DNA of 64,000 bases from Symsagittifera roscoffensis (taxonomy: Eukaryota; Xenacoelomorpha; Acoela; Convolutidae): contig NC_087067.1 of NCBI RefSeq assembly GCF_963678635.1, forward strand, positions 560,001 to 624,000, written 5' to 3'. The position numbers were made by a program, and so were the translations under genes. The notes under the pieces are model-generated. The model ran no database searches. It was not told where the DNA came from and saw nothing but the letters and a program-made list of their open reading frames with translations. Below, piece after piece: positions 29,467-41,700 of the stretch; positions within the stretch are counted from its first letter, which is position 1, and every line of letters begins with the position of its first letter.

Positions 29467-30532
29467 GCACCGGAATTCCATGGATAATAATCGATCGATT
29501 ATATTGAAAAATAATGTCTAAAATGTTGTCATTATAATTCATTATTCTGGCAAATTTAGACCACGTAACCGATTATGTGGTCATTAAAATTGATTTTTTT
29601 TTGAAGAATAAAAATCCATTACAATCCATTAAAATCCATTATTTTTGGCACTGAAATCGACTAATTTAGACAAGATAGTCCATTATAATCGATTATAATA
29701 CCTTATATTTTTTGAACTAAATTTGATTATTTTTGCAGAATTGTTGCAAGTTTTGCAGAAAATTTGCAAAAAGAATGCATGTCTTTTATTAAATGCCATG
29801 TCTAACGTCACCCCCTCAAGTAATTTTTAACTCCCCGCAATTAAAGAGAGGGGGTTGTCAATCATAAACCCACTCCCCCAAAGTCTACCAATAAATAGGA
29901 TAATAATAACGAATGGCACTTGTGCTTAAAGGGGGTAGTTAAAGAAAATGGGGGGTGTGAAGTAAACAGGGGGAAGGCGGTAAAGTTAACTGGGGGGGAT
30001 AAAGTAATCAGGGGGAAGGAGGGGGGGGGGGGGTAAAGTAAACTGGGGGGGGGGGGGGGGTAAACACCATTCAAACCACAATATATATTATGTTCAAAAA
30101 ATTATATACCTTTTATCGTGATATGTAACATTTTATGAAAAGTATAACGTAGCAACTGCACTAAACAAGAAACGAGATAATTTTGAAGAAAGTTGTAAAT
30201 TTTACAAATAACCTCTCAAAAAATCCATTATAATTGATTATAATCGATTATAGTGGATTATATTGTCATAAAAAGTATTAGGAATACAATCCATTTTCAA
30301 TGAATTATAATCGATTATAATGGATTACATTGACATAAAAAAATAAAAATTATAATCCATTTTCATTGGATTATAATCGATTATTTTGTAATTTTATTCG
30401 GATTTCATTGATTAGAAAAATAGTTTCATTATAATCCATTTTTATTTGATTATAATCGATTATTATCGAAATTTTTTGAGACAGACCACGAAAATTCAAA
30501 ATAATCGATTATTATCCATGGAACTCCGGTGC
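29467..30532. mobile_element. foldback element with internal ATCGAT-motif arrays
   Basis: A 1066-bp element bounded by GCACCGGAATTCCATGG + ATAATAATCGAT and, inverted at the other end, GCACCGGAGTTCCATGG + ATAATAATCGAT (about 30 of 31 bp match). Subterminal regions on both sides contain many AATCGATTATAAT, CCATTATAATCGATTA and TATAATGGATTA copies, themselves palindromic. The middle holds a run of G-rich repeats (29930-30061). No transposase. Flanks show no obvious target duplication. Confidence 0.75.
29930..30061 (+). repeat. G-tract minisatellite, possible G-quadruplex
   Basis: Repeats of a GTAAAGTAAAC-like spacer followed by runs of 5-15 G, at least six G-runs within 130 bp on the plus strand, in the middle of the foldback element. 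Confidence 0.75.
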
Positions 30533-31690
30533 GGGTAGCATATTTGTTGCGGAATCCGCTTACACTTCAAAAAAACTCAATTTGGCCTCTGAATAATAAG
30601 GTGCTGATTTAAAATAAACAGAGCTGATGAAAACATAACGGTTACCTTAAAAACTTACGTCAACTAGAAAAATGCATTAAGTATTAGAAGCGAAAAGTTA
30701 TTCAGATGGAAAAATTGGAGTTGGATTCATTTTAGATCAATTGAAATTGATCACATTGTCATTGATTGAAATCGCTAAACAAGTTGAAGTTACAAATTGA
30801 ACAAATAAGAATGTTTCCAATTAGGAATCAAAGCAAGCTGTATTGTCTGCTTTCTTTTTACTTTTTCTGAAAGATTTGTAATAACCAAATCATATGATAG
30901 AAGTAAGCAAAGGTACCTTTGGGGGACTTTCTCATAATAGTTTTTGGAACAGATACAGCCATTATAAAAATTGACTTTACTTTGAAAATAAAACGTAAAA
31001 TCCTTCAAATATTTTGCTGTGCTTTGAAACCGTAAGTTTGAGTCTGAAAATTGATCACACCATCCGCTTATGATGTCATTATTTCATTTTTCCTTTAAAA
31101 ATAAAAAAGTTCTTAGTACAAATAGAAGTACTAGAAATTGACTGTGTTGCTGATTGCTATCACATACAGTGATCTTTATAAATTGATTGACGACGACTAA
31201 GCTATTTTAAGTAACACACTCATTGGAGTAATACCTCCAACTATTACACGCACTGCTTTTCTGAATAGAGAATTGAACCCACTTCTCTGTTATAAATTTT
31301 GCAAAATATACAAAAAAAGTTTCAACCATCTTTTGCATAGCAAGTCTGCTCACATATCAGGGCAAACGCGTGAATCTTCCGAGTGTCTTTTAACTGGTCT
31401 CGAATTTAAAAAAATGTTAAAAAAAATTTGATAAAATTTTGACAAAAGTTTGATAAATTTGCATTGTCGATATCAAACATTAAGTAATGTTAAATTTTGG
31501 GCAGTATAGTTAAATAAAATGCCAATAAGATGACTTTATTGGAGTTTTTGTGTGGACTTTGTCACGGAGTGAACGAAACTAAAGTAATTACGGCACATGA
31601 ACTTTTTGCCACAATTTAGCCGCCTAAAAAACTCGATGTGATATGAGCTAAAAAACTTTTCTGGTGATTATTAGGATCTGCAGAAAAAAT
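30533..31690. other. no gene seen
   Basis: AT-rich with only short frames; nothing supported until the pol relic begins. Confidence 0.45.
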
Positions 31691-31769
31691 TGAAAACTTG
31701 TCGGATTGTTCTGCAGTTTCCAGACTAAGATACACAAAACAAATTTTGACGGATTTTGGAGGATCAAAA

Positions 31770-32492
31770 ACTGCGGGATACCATGATAATTCTCAACCCC
31801 AGAATATCTACACCCTCCAACCTACAAAAAAATCAATTTGTTATAAGTTACCACTACACGAACTTTTAAAAATAGCTTTGGCACACATACCGAATTGCAT
31901 TTAAATAGAGACAAAAACACAATGAAGTTTATCAAAAAATAATCAAAAAACCATCACAAAGACAGAATGTTCAATCATAAACAAATTCACGATTCACACC
32001 TGCTAAAACTTAAAAATCGGAACTTATGCTAGAACCCACTGATGTAACATACAAACTTATTGATTCAAATAAAAAGGAATTAGTTCAACACAGAAACATT
32101 CTTTTACCATTTTACCCAAAAGAACACGCTCTTCGCGAACTAACACAATTATACTCCTTTACATGACTCAAGGTTGTCCACGACAACTCAGACGATAATC
32201 ACCAACAAACACATGATGTAAATTGTTCAACAAAACTATGATAACCAAAAAAATAGGAAAATTTAAAATACCGGTTTAAAATATCAAGAAATATGTAATA
32301 AGCAAATACCTCAAAAAACAAAGAAAAAATAGAAAATTAGAAGAAACAAATTTATCACAAGAAACAAAAGATAAATCTCAACAACGACAATCAACATCAC
32401 TCAGAAGTCAACCACTTAAAGATTACAAAACTTTCGTTCCACAATCTAAAATATTAAAGAAAGTTGAATTTCAAAAACCCCTTTCTAATTAA
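31770..32492 (+). pseudogene. decayed 3' end of a Ty3/gypsy pol (second copy)
   Basis: On the plus strand, in shifting frames, matches to the C-terminal part of the 4540-12783 polyprotein: SICYKLPLH, then GTHTE..NRDK, then QRQN...NSRFTPA, then PTDVTYK...VQHRN, FYPKE.ALRELTQLYSFT and finally FVPQSKILKKVEFQK. At least four stops or frameshifts interrupt it. The stretch that should contain the GPY/F motif (between RFTPA and PTDVTYK) is deleted. Opposite orientation to the intact element; same family, so these elements have been active more than once. Confidence 0.85.
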
Positions 32493-32834
32493 TTAATCAT
32501 TTGAAACTTCCAAAAATGTAATAAACTTTTCTTCTCTTTTTAAAATTGACGCTGACACTCTTGATCAACTAGTTCACCTTTAGCTAAAAAAAAAACTATC
32601 TAAACATCACCCCATTCTGACAACACTTCTTTAGCCGATACTTTGCAGACTTCAAACATCAATGAAACTATAACTTAAAGCTTCCATGTCAAAAACAACC
32701 AACAAACTTATATTTGACGACCGAAATCAACAAAGTCTGAATATTACAACCCTCCCCTATCAACTAGTACAAAGATCAACAAAATTGTTCCAACTTACAC
32801 TCTGAATTTCCCTCAAGGAAAAACAATAAAATAG
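32493..32834. other. no gene seen
   Basis: Between the two pseudogenes; possibly the degraded 3' part of the retroelement, but no similarity to the accessory or env region is evident. Confidence 0.35.
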
Positions 32835-35800
32835 CCTAAAGTGAAAATAAAACCAGCAAGAAATGAATTTCCATACGAGAAAGAAGCAGGTACAGTCAAC
32901 ACAAAGTCAACAAAATGTATCGTGCGAGAAAGAACTCCCAAGCTATTATTCACTTCATTAACATCGTAGAAAAGATCACTGGTTGAAAGCAAGGAAAACG
33001 AGTAATTCTGTTGCTCATTGAATAAAATCGTGGAAAACGAGGAGGATAGCAATCAGCTACGAGATAAGTTGATTGCCTGTCAACACTACTTGACAGATAC
33101 CGAGATGAAAAATGGATGCCACAAGGTATTCAATTTTCAACTTTCAAAATTAGATCCTAGTCTAGTTAATGAAAAACTGGATCAAGTTTTTGAAAAATTT
33201 GACTAAGCAGCAAAAATCAACATTGCTTTGGAATTTGTGCTACGTAATGTAGAAACCGACAAAACTCGTTACTTCTACGCTCATAGAAATAACACACTTT
33301 TTGATAAGTCTATGCATACATAACAATGTCAATAAGCAAGATATCCTTGACCTTTCTACACTTAAGGGACAAAATATAAAATGGCGATTCAAGTTGATCA
33401 CAAATTTGATCAATTTTGCCGCCTTACTAAAAAACGTACCCAAATGATTTCCAGATTCAGTGATTCCCGAACCACTTCTGAGGAACAAACAAGTTAAGGG
33501 TTTGGTTTCAGATCAAAACACAAAACAACCAAACAATGACAATTGGGGTTTGTTACGAGCGCCTGCAATTCACTGCATGGAACAACTAGTCTTGAACAAC
33601 ATCCGCCTTCAAGATTTTCAAGGGTTTTAATGAAAAATCGGGTAGTGATCCGAAACAGTTTCGTAGAGCTTTGATGGATAATCTGTCAATAGTTGAAGAT
33701 TCTGTTGAAGATGTAACCGACAAAAACAACGTTATCTACAAAATAAACATTGAAGATGGATATTTTGTAGTGGAAATAGCTCGGAGAAGTATCGTTTAAT
33801 ATGAGAACACAGTAAAACTTCTACGATACAACAAACACAATATTTACGTCAACACTATCGAAATTTTCTTCAATTGTTTCCGATGCCCAACTTTTTCCAC
33901 AAAGCAGACCATTTCAGCCATCATTTTCTTTATTGCAAGGACCGAATCAAAGTTATTTACCTCAAAAAAACTTTTAACTCTACGAGACGTAGTAAGCAAA
34001 ACTGGATGGGTCAGTTTTGAGTCTACTAAAAAACAAATCCTTATTCAAAAATGTCGCTAATTTTGACTTTGAATCAATTTGCGTGCCATTCGAAGAAACA
34101 ATTACTTGGATCGGGGAGCATGAACCCATATCAGTGTCACTTCCATCGAAATAAATTGACAAACCCATATTATTCTTTGACAAAGATCCACAGTCTGTCA
34201 TTATTGACATTGTGGCGAACTTGGAATTGTTGGCGGCAAAAAATAAAACCGAAATGCGATCAAAATATCTGGAAACTGAAAATAACATCAAAAACTGAAA
34301 ATAACATCAAAAAGCGGCTAAACACGATTTTCAGCATCCCTAATGAACGCGGCAGTTTCAACAAAAGGGACACGAGAGAGTACGAAGACGAATGTATCGA
34401 GAATGAGGGAGAAACAGACGCATCCACTCACTTTCTCAGGATTGAAAAAATCAATTGGTTGATTTGATGCAACATCAAGAGAGATAAACCAAAACTCTAC
34501 CAGTATTTGGATTCAACAGTGCTCTGTATGATATAAACCTCATTAAATCATACCTCAATCCCTACCTTATCAGTAAAAAAGAAATTGAATTTTCAGTTAT
34601 CAAGAAAGCAAACGACTTTGTTTTCTTCAAATTTGGAGATGTTCAGCTTCTGAACATTATGACGTTTTTGAGTAGAGGTACTGTTTTTAGACTCCTTTTT
34701 AAAAGCTTACAAAGCCAGTGAGATGGAAGAATACTTTCCATACGAGTGGCCTAATACTCCCAACAAGCTTGCCGAACAACAACTGCCATCGTATGATGAA
34801 TTCTACAGCAAACTGAAGAAAAGCCACCCTCTCGATAAAGAGTTCCATGATTATCAAAAACTTCTCAACAATGGAATAAACGAAGAGCAAGCCTTCAGTT
34901 TGAAAAATGAGAGTTGCTACACAACAGGAACACAGAAAAAAAATGATTGTTTCAGTGTTGATGCTTATTGCAACCAATGAAAGACTGTTTTTGAAGCAAT
35001 GGGATGTTATTTCCATTTTTGCTATTGCCAGGAACTATGATGATATCAATTTTGCTATTAACTGATGATGATATCAAACGAGGAGCCAAGAAAAGGGGAA
35101 TCGTTGAGCTTCGAAAAGATTACATTCGCGAAAAAAATACTGTAGTAAAAGTGGGGTCAATATAAAAACAACGTAGACGTGAAAATTTACGTTAGAACTC
35201 ACTTTCCCTTCAAAAGATCTCTTTCTACTAATTCACTATTGCCAAATACTAGTAATAAAACAATGTTCTGCTACGTGCAATTCGATCTGAGTGTTCCACG
35301 TGAACTAAAAGCGAAGTTTTCCAATTTCACACTTATTTTCAAAAACATTGAAGTTACCAGAAACGATATAGGGGAGAATATGAAAACATATGCGGAATAA
35401 AACGATTTGTTAAACCAATCGCAACGAGTGTTGATATCGATCTCCAATTTGACCAACGGAATACTTATCACACCACTTTTCAACTTTCAATTAGATCTTG
35501 GACCACAGTGTACAAAATTCATCGATTTCTACAATGCACACCGCGTAAAGTATTCAACAGCTTCGTTCAGTCTGTTCTTGAAGCTAGGCGAGCCGATGAT
35601 GAAAATCCTTTATCTGGTGTGGTAGCCGAAACAGTGAAATAGAGTTTGATAGGCTATCAAAAAATGGACACATCAAAACTTACAATGACAAAGTGTCTTG
35701 GAAAAGAAAAAAAAACATAAAGAAACCAGTAACCAGTTCTTCACGAGACTAAAAATCGTAGCAAAAGATTTGTATGAAGTGGAGCTCGTTAAAGAATATC

Positions 35801-36426
35801 GTGAATTATTTATAGTAAGATTCTTTATCCTACAGTATGCCAAATAAGAATGCTGGAGCTGTATTATAATTTTTTCGATCAGTTTTGCGACGATGTCAAC
35901 ACACAGACATCGATTTTTTCCATCTATTTGGCTTTGGTAGAAGAAAATTTAGATGAATGTACCCTTCCTAGCAAGCGAGCTGAATGGAAAGAAAAGCCAA
36001 ACAGGGACTGTCGAGACAGTTTGAGAGCAGATTCGAAAAACAGTTTTTTCCCACGTACTTGCTGCTCTAAACATAAGAAGCATGACAAGAGAAAACCAGG
36101 ATTGTTCAAGGAAGAGTTCAGATGCACCAAAAGGCTGTACCTGTGGAGCAAAACTTATCGCTGTTACGATAGTAATAGTCAGTGGTATAATTTTATCAGT
36201 AAAGGGTTGAACAAACGCGCACTAGAAGACTCAACAGATGGTGCGATGGCAAAGAATCGACAAGTACTGGATGAAGCAGTGAATTTCAAGTCAACTAACA
36301 GAGGATTTAAAACAATTAAATATTCAGTTGCCACTTATGAACAAACTTAAAAAAGGACTGAGCTATTTTTACCCTAAATGTGAAATTGAATGTGATGAAA
36401 TACATACTAAACCTCTAAAATTGTAA
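32835..36426 (+). pseudogene. decayed protein-primed-type DNA polymerase B (Polinton/Maverick-like)
   Basis: A chain of plus-strand fragments in changing frames with many stops. Order: an N-terminal acidic region (from 33018); a C-x2-C...H...H-C zinc-finger-like motif split by a frameshift near 33870-33960; an exonuclease-type motif with FGFNSALYDINLI near 34510; a FPYEW...LPSYDEFYSKL segment (34723-34860); a Cys/His cluster segment; the FKN...V(S/T)RNDIG region (35330-35390); a VVAET-type palm segment with an in-frame stop at 35640; and the C-terminal FFPRTCC.KH, FKEEFRCT, SKGLNKR, NRGFKT, SVATYEQT run to TAA 36424-36426. The first palm motif is missing (apparent deletion after 34890) and the YxDTDS-type motif is destroyed near 35910. 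The layout is that of the DNA_pol_B_2 family carried by Polintons and related viruses. Confidence 0.75.
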
Positions 36427-37164
36427 TCTGAGTTCATGTAGTAAAATTGTATACGATGCTGTTAAGAAAATTGTTTTCTCTGTAGTTAACTTTTTTTCAA
36501 CAAGTATGATTCAACAATTTTTTATTTTTTAATTAATGAATTATTTAGAAACTTAAAAATTAGCAAAATCGGGCGCCAAAAACTTTTCTGAAACTTATCA
36601 TCTTACCATCTGAAACCTAAAGCCGATCTTAATATATTGAAACCTCTTTTCCCACATAAAACACCATTGATATTTACCAATTAGGTAACGCGCGCCGAAA
36701 TTTTTGCGATAAAATTAGACGTTTTCTTACAAAACTCAAAAAAACGTTCTTCTTTCCATTCTCTTACCGTCACTCAAACTATGAAACCTCACCAATTCTA
36801 TTCCCTATACTAATTCATTAGGAAATCTAATCCCTATATTAAAACATAGGGTGCTGACCGGATACTCTATAGCCTATGTTAATACATGGGGATCAGCCAG
36901 TCAAAACTAATGGAGGTTCGAAAAAGAAAAGGTTCAAACTAGAAAAAATTTTGCTAAGAAACTATAAAATAACTGTATTTATTTTGACTAAACGGCATAA
37001 CTAAGTCTATAAAGAAAACACTCATCAAGTGTAAAAAGCCCATATTTTTTTTCGACAAGGTCGGTTTGGTAAAGTTACATGTAAAATTTCTTGGTTGTTT
37101 CTTTTCTAGATTTGGTTGATTTACTTCATCTAAGCAAACGAGCTCATTTCATCATATTAAAAAA
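36427..37164. other. no gene seen
   Basis: Post-polymerase AT-rich DNA. Small repeats of the type CCTAT(A/G)TTAA(A/T)ACAT(A/G)GG occur at 36810-36905. Nothing coding. Confidence 0.4.
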
Positions 37165-37677
37165 CTATTGCAATATTAAAGCTTTCCGAATTTTTTGGCA
37201 ATAAAATATTGTTTTTTTTTCACATTTGCAATAAAATATTGCAATATATTGCAATACTTCCGAGAAGAAAAATGCAAGAAACAATGAACTGGAAACAACT
37301 ATTAAAAATTATTTATGTCAGCAAATTCGTTCACGGCATTAATGTCCCAAAACTTATGATTGTAATGAAGAAAAAAGTGCATTTCCACATTAGCAGGCAT
37401 CATACTTTTCCGATAATCATTATAAGCATAACCAGCTTTGCTGAAAAATCTTTCGGGAATATTTGAAGCCGGAGTGATAAATTCCGTTCTCATAAATCTC
37501 TGTCCCAGCTATTAAAGGCGGGAAAACTATGTGCATTTAACATAAACAATGCTTTATTAATCAATTTAAATATTGCAAAAAATTGCAATATATTGCAGGA
37601 TAAATATCAATATATTGCTTAAGATAATTGTTCAAAATAGAATATTGCAATATACATATTGCAATATATTGCAATAG
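37165..37677. mobile_element. hAT-derived fragment with ATTGCAATA-repeat ends
   Basis: Ends are CTATTGCAATAT and its reverse complement; subterminal regions on both sides are filled with palindromic TATTGCAATA and GCAATATATTGC copies. The centre carries the last part of a hAT transposase on the minus strand (37302-37493). The flanks show no clear 8-bp duplication. Only about 513 bp, so a deleted, non-autonomous copy. Confidence 0.6.
37302..37493 (-). pseudogene. hAT transposase C-terminal dimerisation domain remnant
   Basis: 63-codon frame. The segment with TPASNIPERFFSKAG followed by an NDYRKSM...ANVEMHFFLHYN pattern is the hallmark of the Dimer_Tnp_hAT domain (PASSxxSERxFSxAG...R..L.P..VE.L.FL in the family). 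The catalytic core is absent. Confidence 0.8.
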
Positions 37678-38752
37678 CAATCAAATTTTGATATGCCCTG
37701 TCATGAACTGGCTCAAAACAAAACTAAAATTAGAAAGATTTTATACATACCAGGCTCGAGTTGGAGAGTTAGTTTTTTTTTCAATTTATTTGATATTGGA
37801 AGTCTTCTGCCGTATCCCAAAGAGCAGAAGCAAGTTTATTGGGTTTATTCAGGATACGGTAGATAGCAATTTATAAAAGAAATCCGTTGAGTAAATAAAG
37901 AGAATGAAAACATACGTTAGCAATTTGAGAACTAAATCTGCATTTGTTTTGTAATACTTCTTCCATCTAAATTTAATTACAAGTTAGTAAGGCATCTGGA
38001 TCAATTGAGGTAACTCCCCCAAGGAAAACGGGAAGAAGCTTTGTGTTCATAGCACGCAATTAAATGACGCACTGAAGCTTGTTTCATATGAGTATCAAGC
38101 AAACTTATGAAAAAGCATAAATTGAAACTTATTTGAAAATCAAACTTTTGTTTGGGCGACCATTGCCTCATCCAGGAAAGTAAGTTACCATTGTTGGTGC
38201 TCTAGCCTTGTATCTGAATACCAAAAACTGTTCTCCGCAGCATTTTAATAACTCAATAGCTTTTTATATTTATGACAGAAAAAAGTCGCTTTATCTGGCT
38301 AAATTTTATTGATTATTTTTTTCACTCTAGCTTTTCAGCTTTCATAATGCAGTTTTTGGCGTTCTACAATCGTTGGAGAATTGAGGGAGAAATTGCTCAA
38401 TTGATCCAAGCATCTAGATTTGTACATGTTTTTGCTTATGTTAATGCAACTAGCATCGAGTAACAAAATCATCAATTGTATGAAACATGTACACCTATGT
38501 GTGCCAAAGAACTTGAGTGATTGAAGTTAATAGCAATAATCAAATATTTGGGATAATTTTGATATATTTTTTTGGGGAAATGAACTATCTTTGGGGGATA
38601 TGAGCGTTTGTAGTGCACTTTTTGTTATATTTTTCCTGGATTTTTTTTGGGGATACACTTTTTTGGGACAAAGAACATTTGCACTCTTTTTGTACAATTT
38701 TTTGTGGAGTCTAATTAGCTGAAATTTCCATCAATTTGCATCATTCTTTGCA
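37678..38752. other. no gene seen; 3' flank of the GTPase gene
   Basis: Short unsupported frames only. The 3' UTR and polyadenylation site of the GTPase-VWA gene must be in its right part (minus-strand AT-rich stretch below 38752), but no strong AATAAA was fixed. Confidence 0.35.
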
Positions 38753-41700
38753 TCAAGTGGTTTTTCCGTGTGATACACCAATTGCAGGTGAATGTTTCGC
38801 CGAAATATCAACGAATTTCTCCCGCAACTCCTTCTCGTTCTGAGCATCCAGATGATCTCCGTGCCCAACTCGAGCCAACTCCTTCAACTTGGTGAAGTTT
38901 ATCTTACCAAATCCTAAAGTGTACACTTTGAGGTTATGTTGCAGTCTATAGTTCTGTGCAATTTTTTCCATTTCCAGCTCCCCGTTTCCACATTGACCAT
39001 CAGACATGAAAATGAGAACGGGAACAAATCCGTTCTTCAAATGTCTACCGATTAACTGGTTCGCAACACTTAGTGCACGGTCGAAATCTGTATTGCCTCC
39101 CATGAAGTTCATAGAGGAAATATCAAAATCGTGGATAGTCTGGTACTCCGCCACAACTTCCGTAGTATCTGTGTAAAGTTCAACAGTTATCATATCTTGA
39201 GTTGCCATTTGTCGCCGCTTTCTTATAAATGACTGCACAGCAGTTATTACATCGTTCCAAGAATTCGTGATTGAGTGGGACGAGTCAAGACAAAACACGA
39301 AATGGTAAACTCCCAAGGGATGGTCACAAGGAAATACATGGCCATCCTTGCTGACAAAACCCGTCGACCTGGATAAATCTTCGAGTGACTTGACCGGCTC
39401 GTGCCATATCGGGAGCTCACAATATGTTAAATCTACTTCGATATCGTGTGAGTCGTCAGGGCAGTAAGCCGAACATTTTTCGAAATCTTCAGACTCATTG
39501 TCCTTGCAGGGATCTTGAAACCCAATTGACGCCCAATAGGCTTCGTGAGTCATTTCGTCTTTCGGAATGTTTGGATTTGGATGATAAGTAGTAGACTGGT
39601 GCTTCCTTCCGCTTTTGGTCTTCAAATATTCACATTTTCCTCCATTTGTTTGCTCACACTCCAGCACGTGGACATGGCCCCTCCCCATTGTGTTACAGAA
39701 AATGTGACACATCTCTGCGACAGCTGGTTCCCCCACCTTGTATTTATGACCACCTACTTCAATGTCGTCTTCATTTGCCACAAAGAAACACTTGCGCATG
39801 TTCCCATGTCTCGCATGGTGCAGAGGATCTCCATCGATCTCGTGATTGACAGGCTTGCAGCAAATGTTTTCACAAGTAGGGCACATTGTTTCGCAAAAGT
39901 GAATTTCAGTTGAGCACGAATGGGAGCCACTGTGAGATTTCTCAAATGGCTTCAAACGATTGAGGCATTTCAACTTTTTGCCCTTTTCTACAAACAAGTT
40001 ATAGGTGAAAGTGTCTCTCTTGCCTTCAAATGTCTCCTCTTTCAGCTGTTTTTCTGTTGAAACTTGACAGAATCCTTCATGTTGACAATCGTGATCACAT
40101 TGGTGCTCTTTGCCACAGAAGTGCTCTTGAGTGTAGTGCCTGGAATAACCATCTGACAACAAGAAGGGTCTCTCGTCCGGTTGATCTCTTTCTTCATTGT
40201 ATTTATGCGACAAAGGGGAACCGTGGAAGTGGTCTTGGGCCGAACATTTATTAGTGCACGTCTCAATCGAACACCTTTCAATGCACTCTTCTTTTGTACA
40301 CTTGTGAACAGCATGAGCATCGTCGCAATCGATCACACAACGTCCTCCACAATTGTAGAGGCTGCAGATTTCTTTACAAGGGTGCCTTTTTTGAGCACAT
40401 ATGTGAACATCTGCGTGTCCTGTAAATTTCTGACACTCCCCCTTGCATCCATTCAACGCAGAGAAAAAACATAGTTGACCACAAACATGATTAACCTCTG
40501 CGCATAAATGGCTCCCACTGTGTCCAAAAGATAGTTTACAGCTATTTGTACGACCATCTTGATCGCAAAACTCACAATTGCTGGAGCAGTTGTGATTGGT
40601 GGAGCATTCATGATCAGCGAATTTGTGATTAACAATGTGTGTACACTTTAAGAAACAGTCTTTACATTTCTCCTCGCAAAATTTGTATGTCTGGTGATAA
40701 TTGAGTTTCATAATCTCAAGGCTGTCCATGACTACACTGATGATTTCATCGTAGTCCTGATTGCGGCAGTTTTTCCACTTTTGCAAATTGGCATCCATCC
40801 ATTTTTTCACTCGCTCGAAGCGAAAATCAATACTTTCGGACACGAACTGTTCTAAACCTGTTCGCCATGTCAAGAAGTTTTCAGATGTAATCGTCAGAAT
40901 GTTCAGAAAGCTTTCTACGAACTCTTGCAAGTGATTCTCATTGAAGGTCGTTTGAAAATCATTTAGACGGATAGTTCCTACAGAGTCTACGTGTATATCT
41001 TTATTGAGGGCAATTTTGAAAGTAACGTCGTCTAAACTATTCAATTGCAATTCGTTCCGCTTGGGCATATCGTCTGACATTTGGCCGTATCTACTCGCAA
41101 ATGGTAGTATTGATCTCAAAAATTGGATTCTTTCATCAATTTGCTGGCGGTCAAGTGGCGAGAAATCGAGGGTTGCCAACTTCGCCATGATCAGTTTCAA
41201 GGTTTCAATGAATTCATGGCCATTCGTGAACAAAGCACTAGTGTCGTCTCTGATTTTAGACAGCAAATTGGAAGTTTCATTGTAATAATCTGCACTCTCG
41301 AACGCCGGAAAAACAAATATGCTAAATTTGCCATCGTATAAGTTTTTAATGAAGTTGTTATCACTCCTTGCGACAATGTTACTTATTTTTTCCTCGAATT
41401 CAATCGGAGTTTCTGCAATGTCGTGTTCAGCCACATCATTGATGACAATTCCGAATCTGCCCTTGAATATTTTATCTGTTCCTTTCATTTGGCCGCTTCC
41501 CAAGTTAATCTTGTTGAACATTTTGTCTACTTCCCTGTCCAGTCGTTTCTCAGTTTTGAAGAGGGTCACAGTTGAAATGGAGCTGTTGAAGAGGGAAAGA
41601 AGCATGTCATCTTGTTCATTCCGCTCAATGCTGCCAAGTCCTTCGAAGTCCAGGATGACATAGAGACAATCTTCTTGCTCCTTCACTGTCATCCAACATC

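Noticed and set aside
29862-30074. Pro-rich 70-codon minus frame
   Set aside because: It is the translation of the G-tract minisatellite; no coding signal.
39545-39913. Plus-strand frames opposite the Cys-rich block of the GTPase
   Set aside because: Shadows of the minus-strand coding frame.
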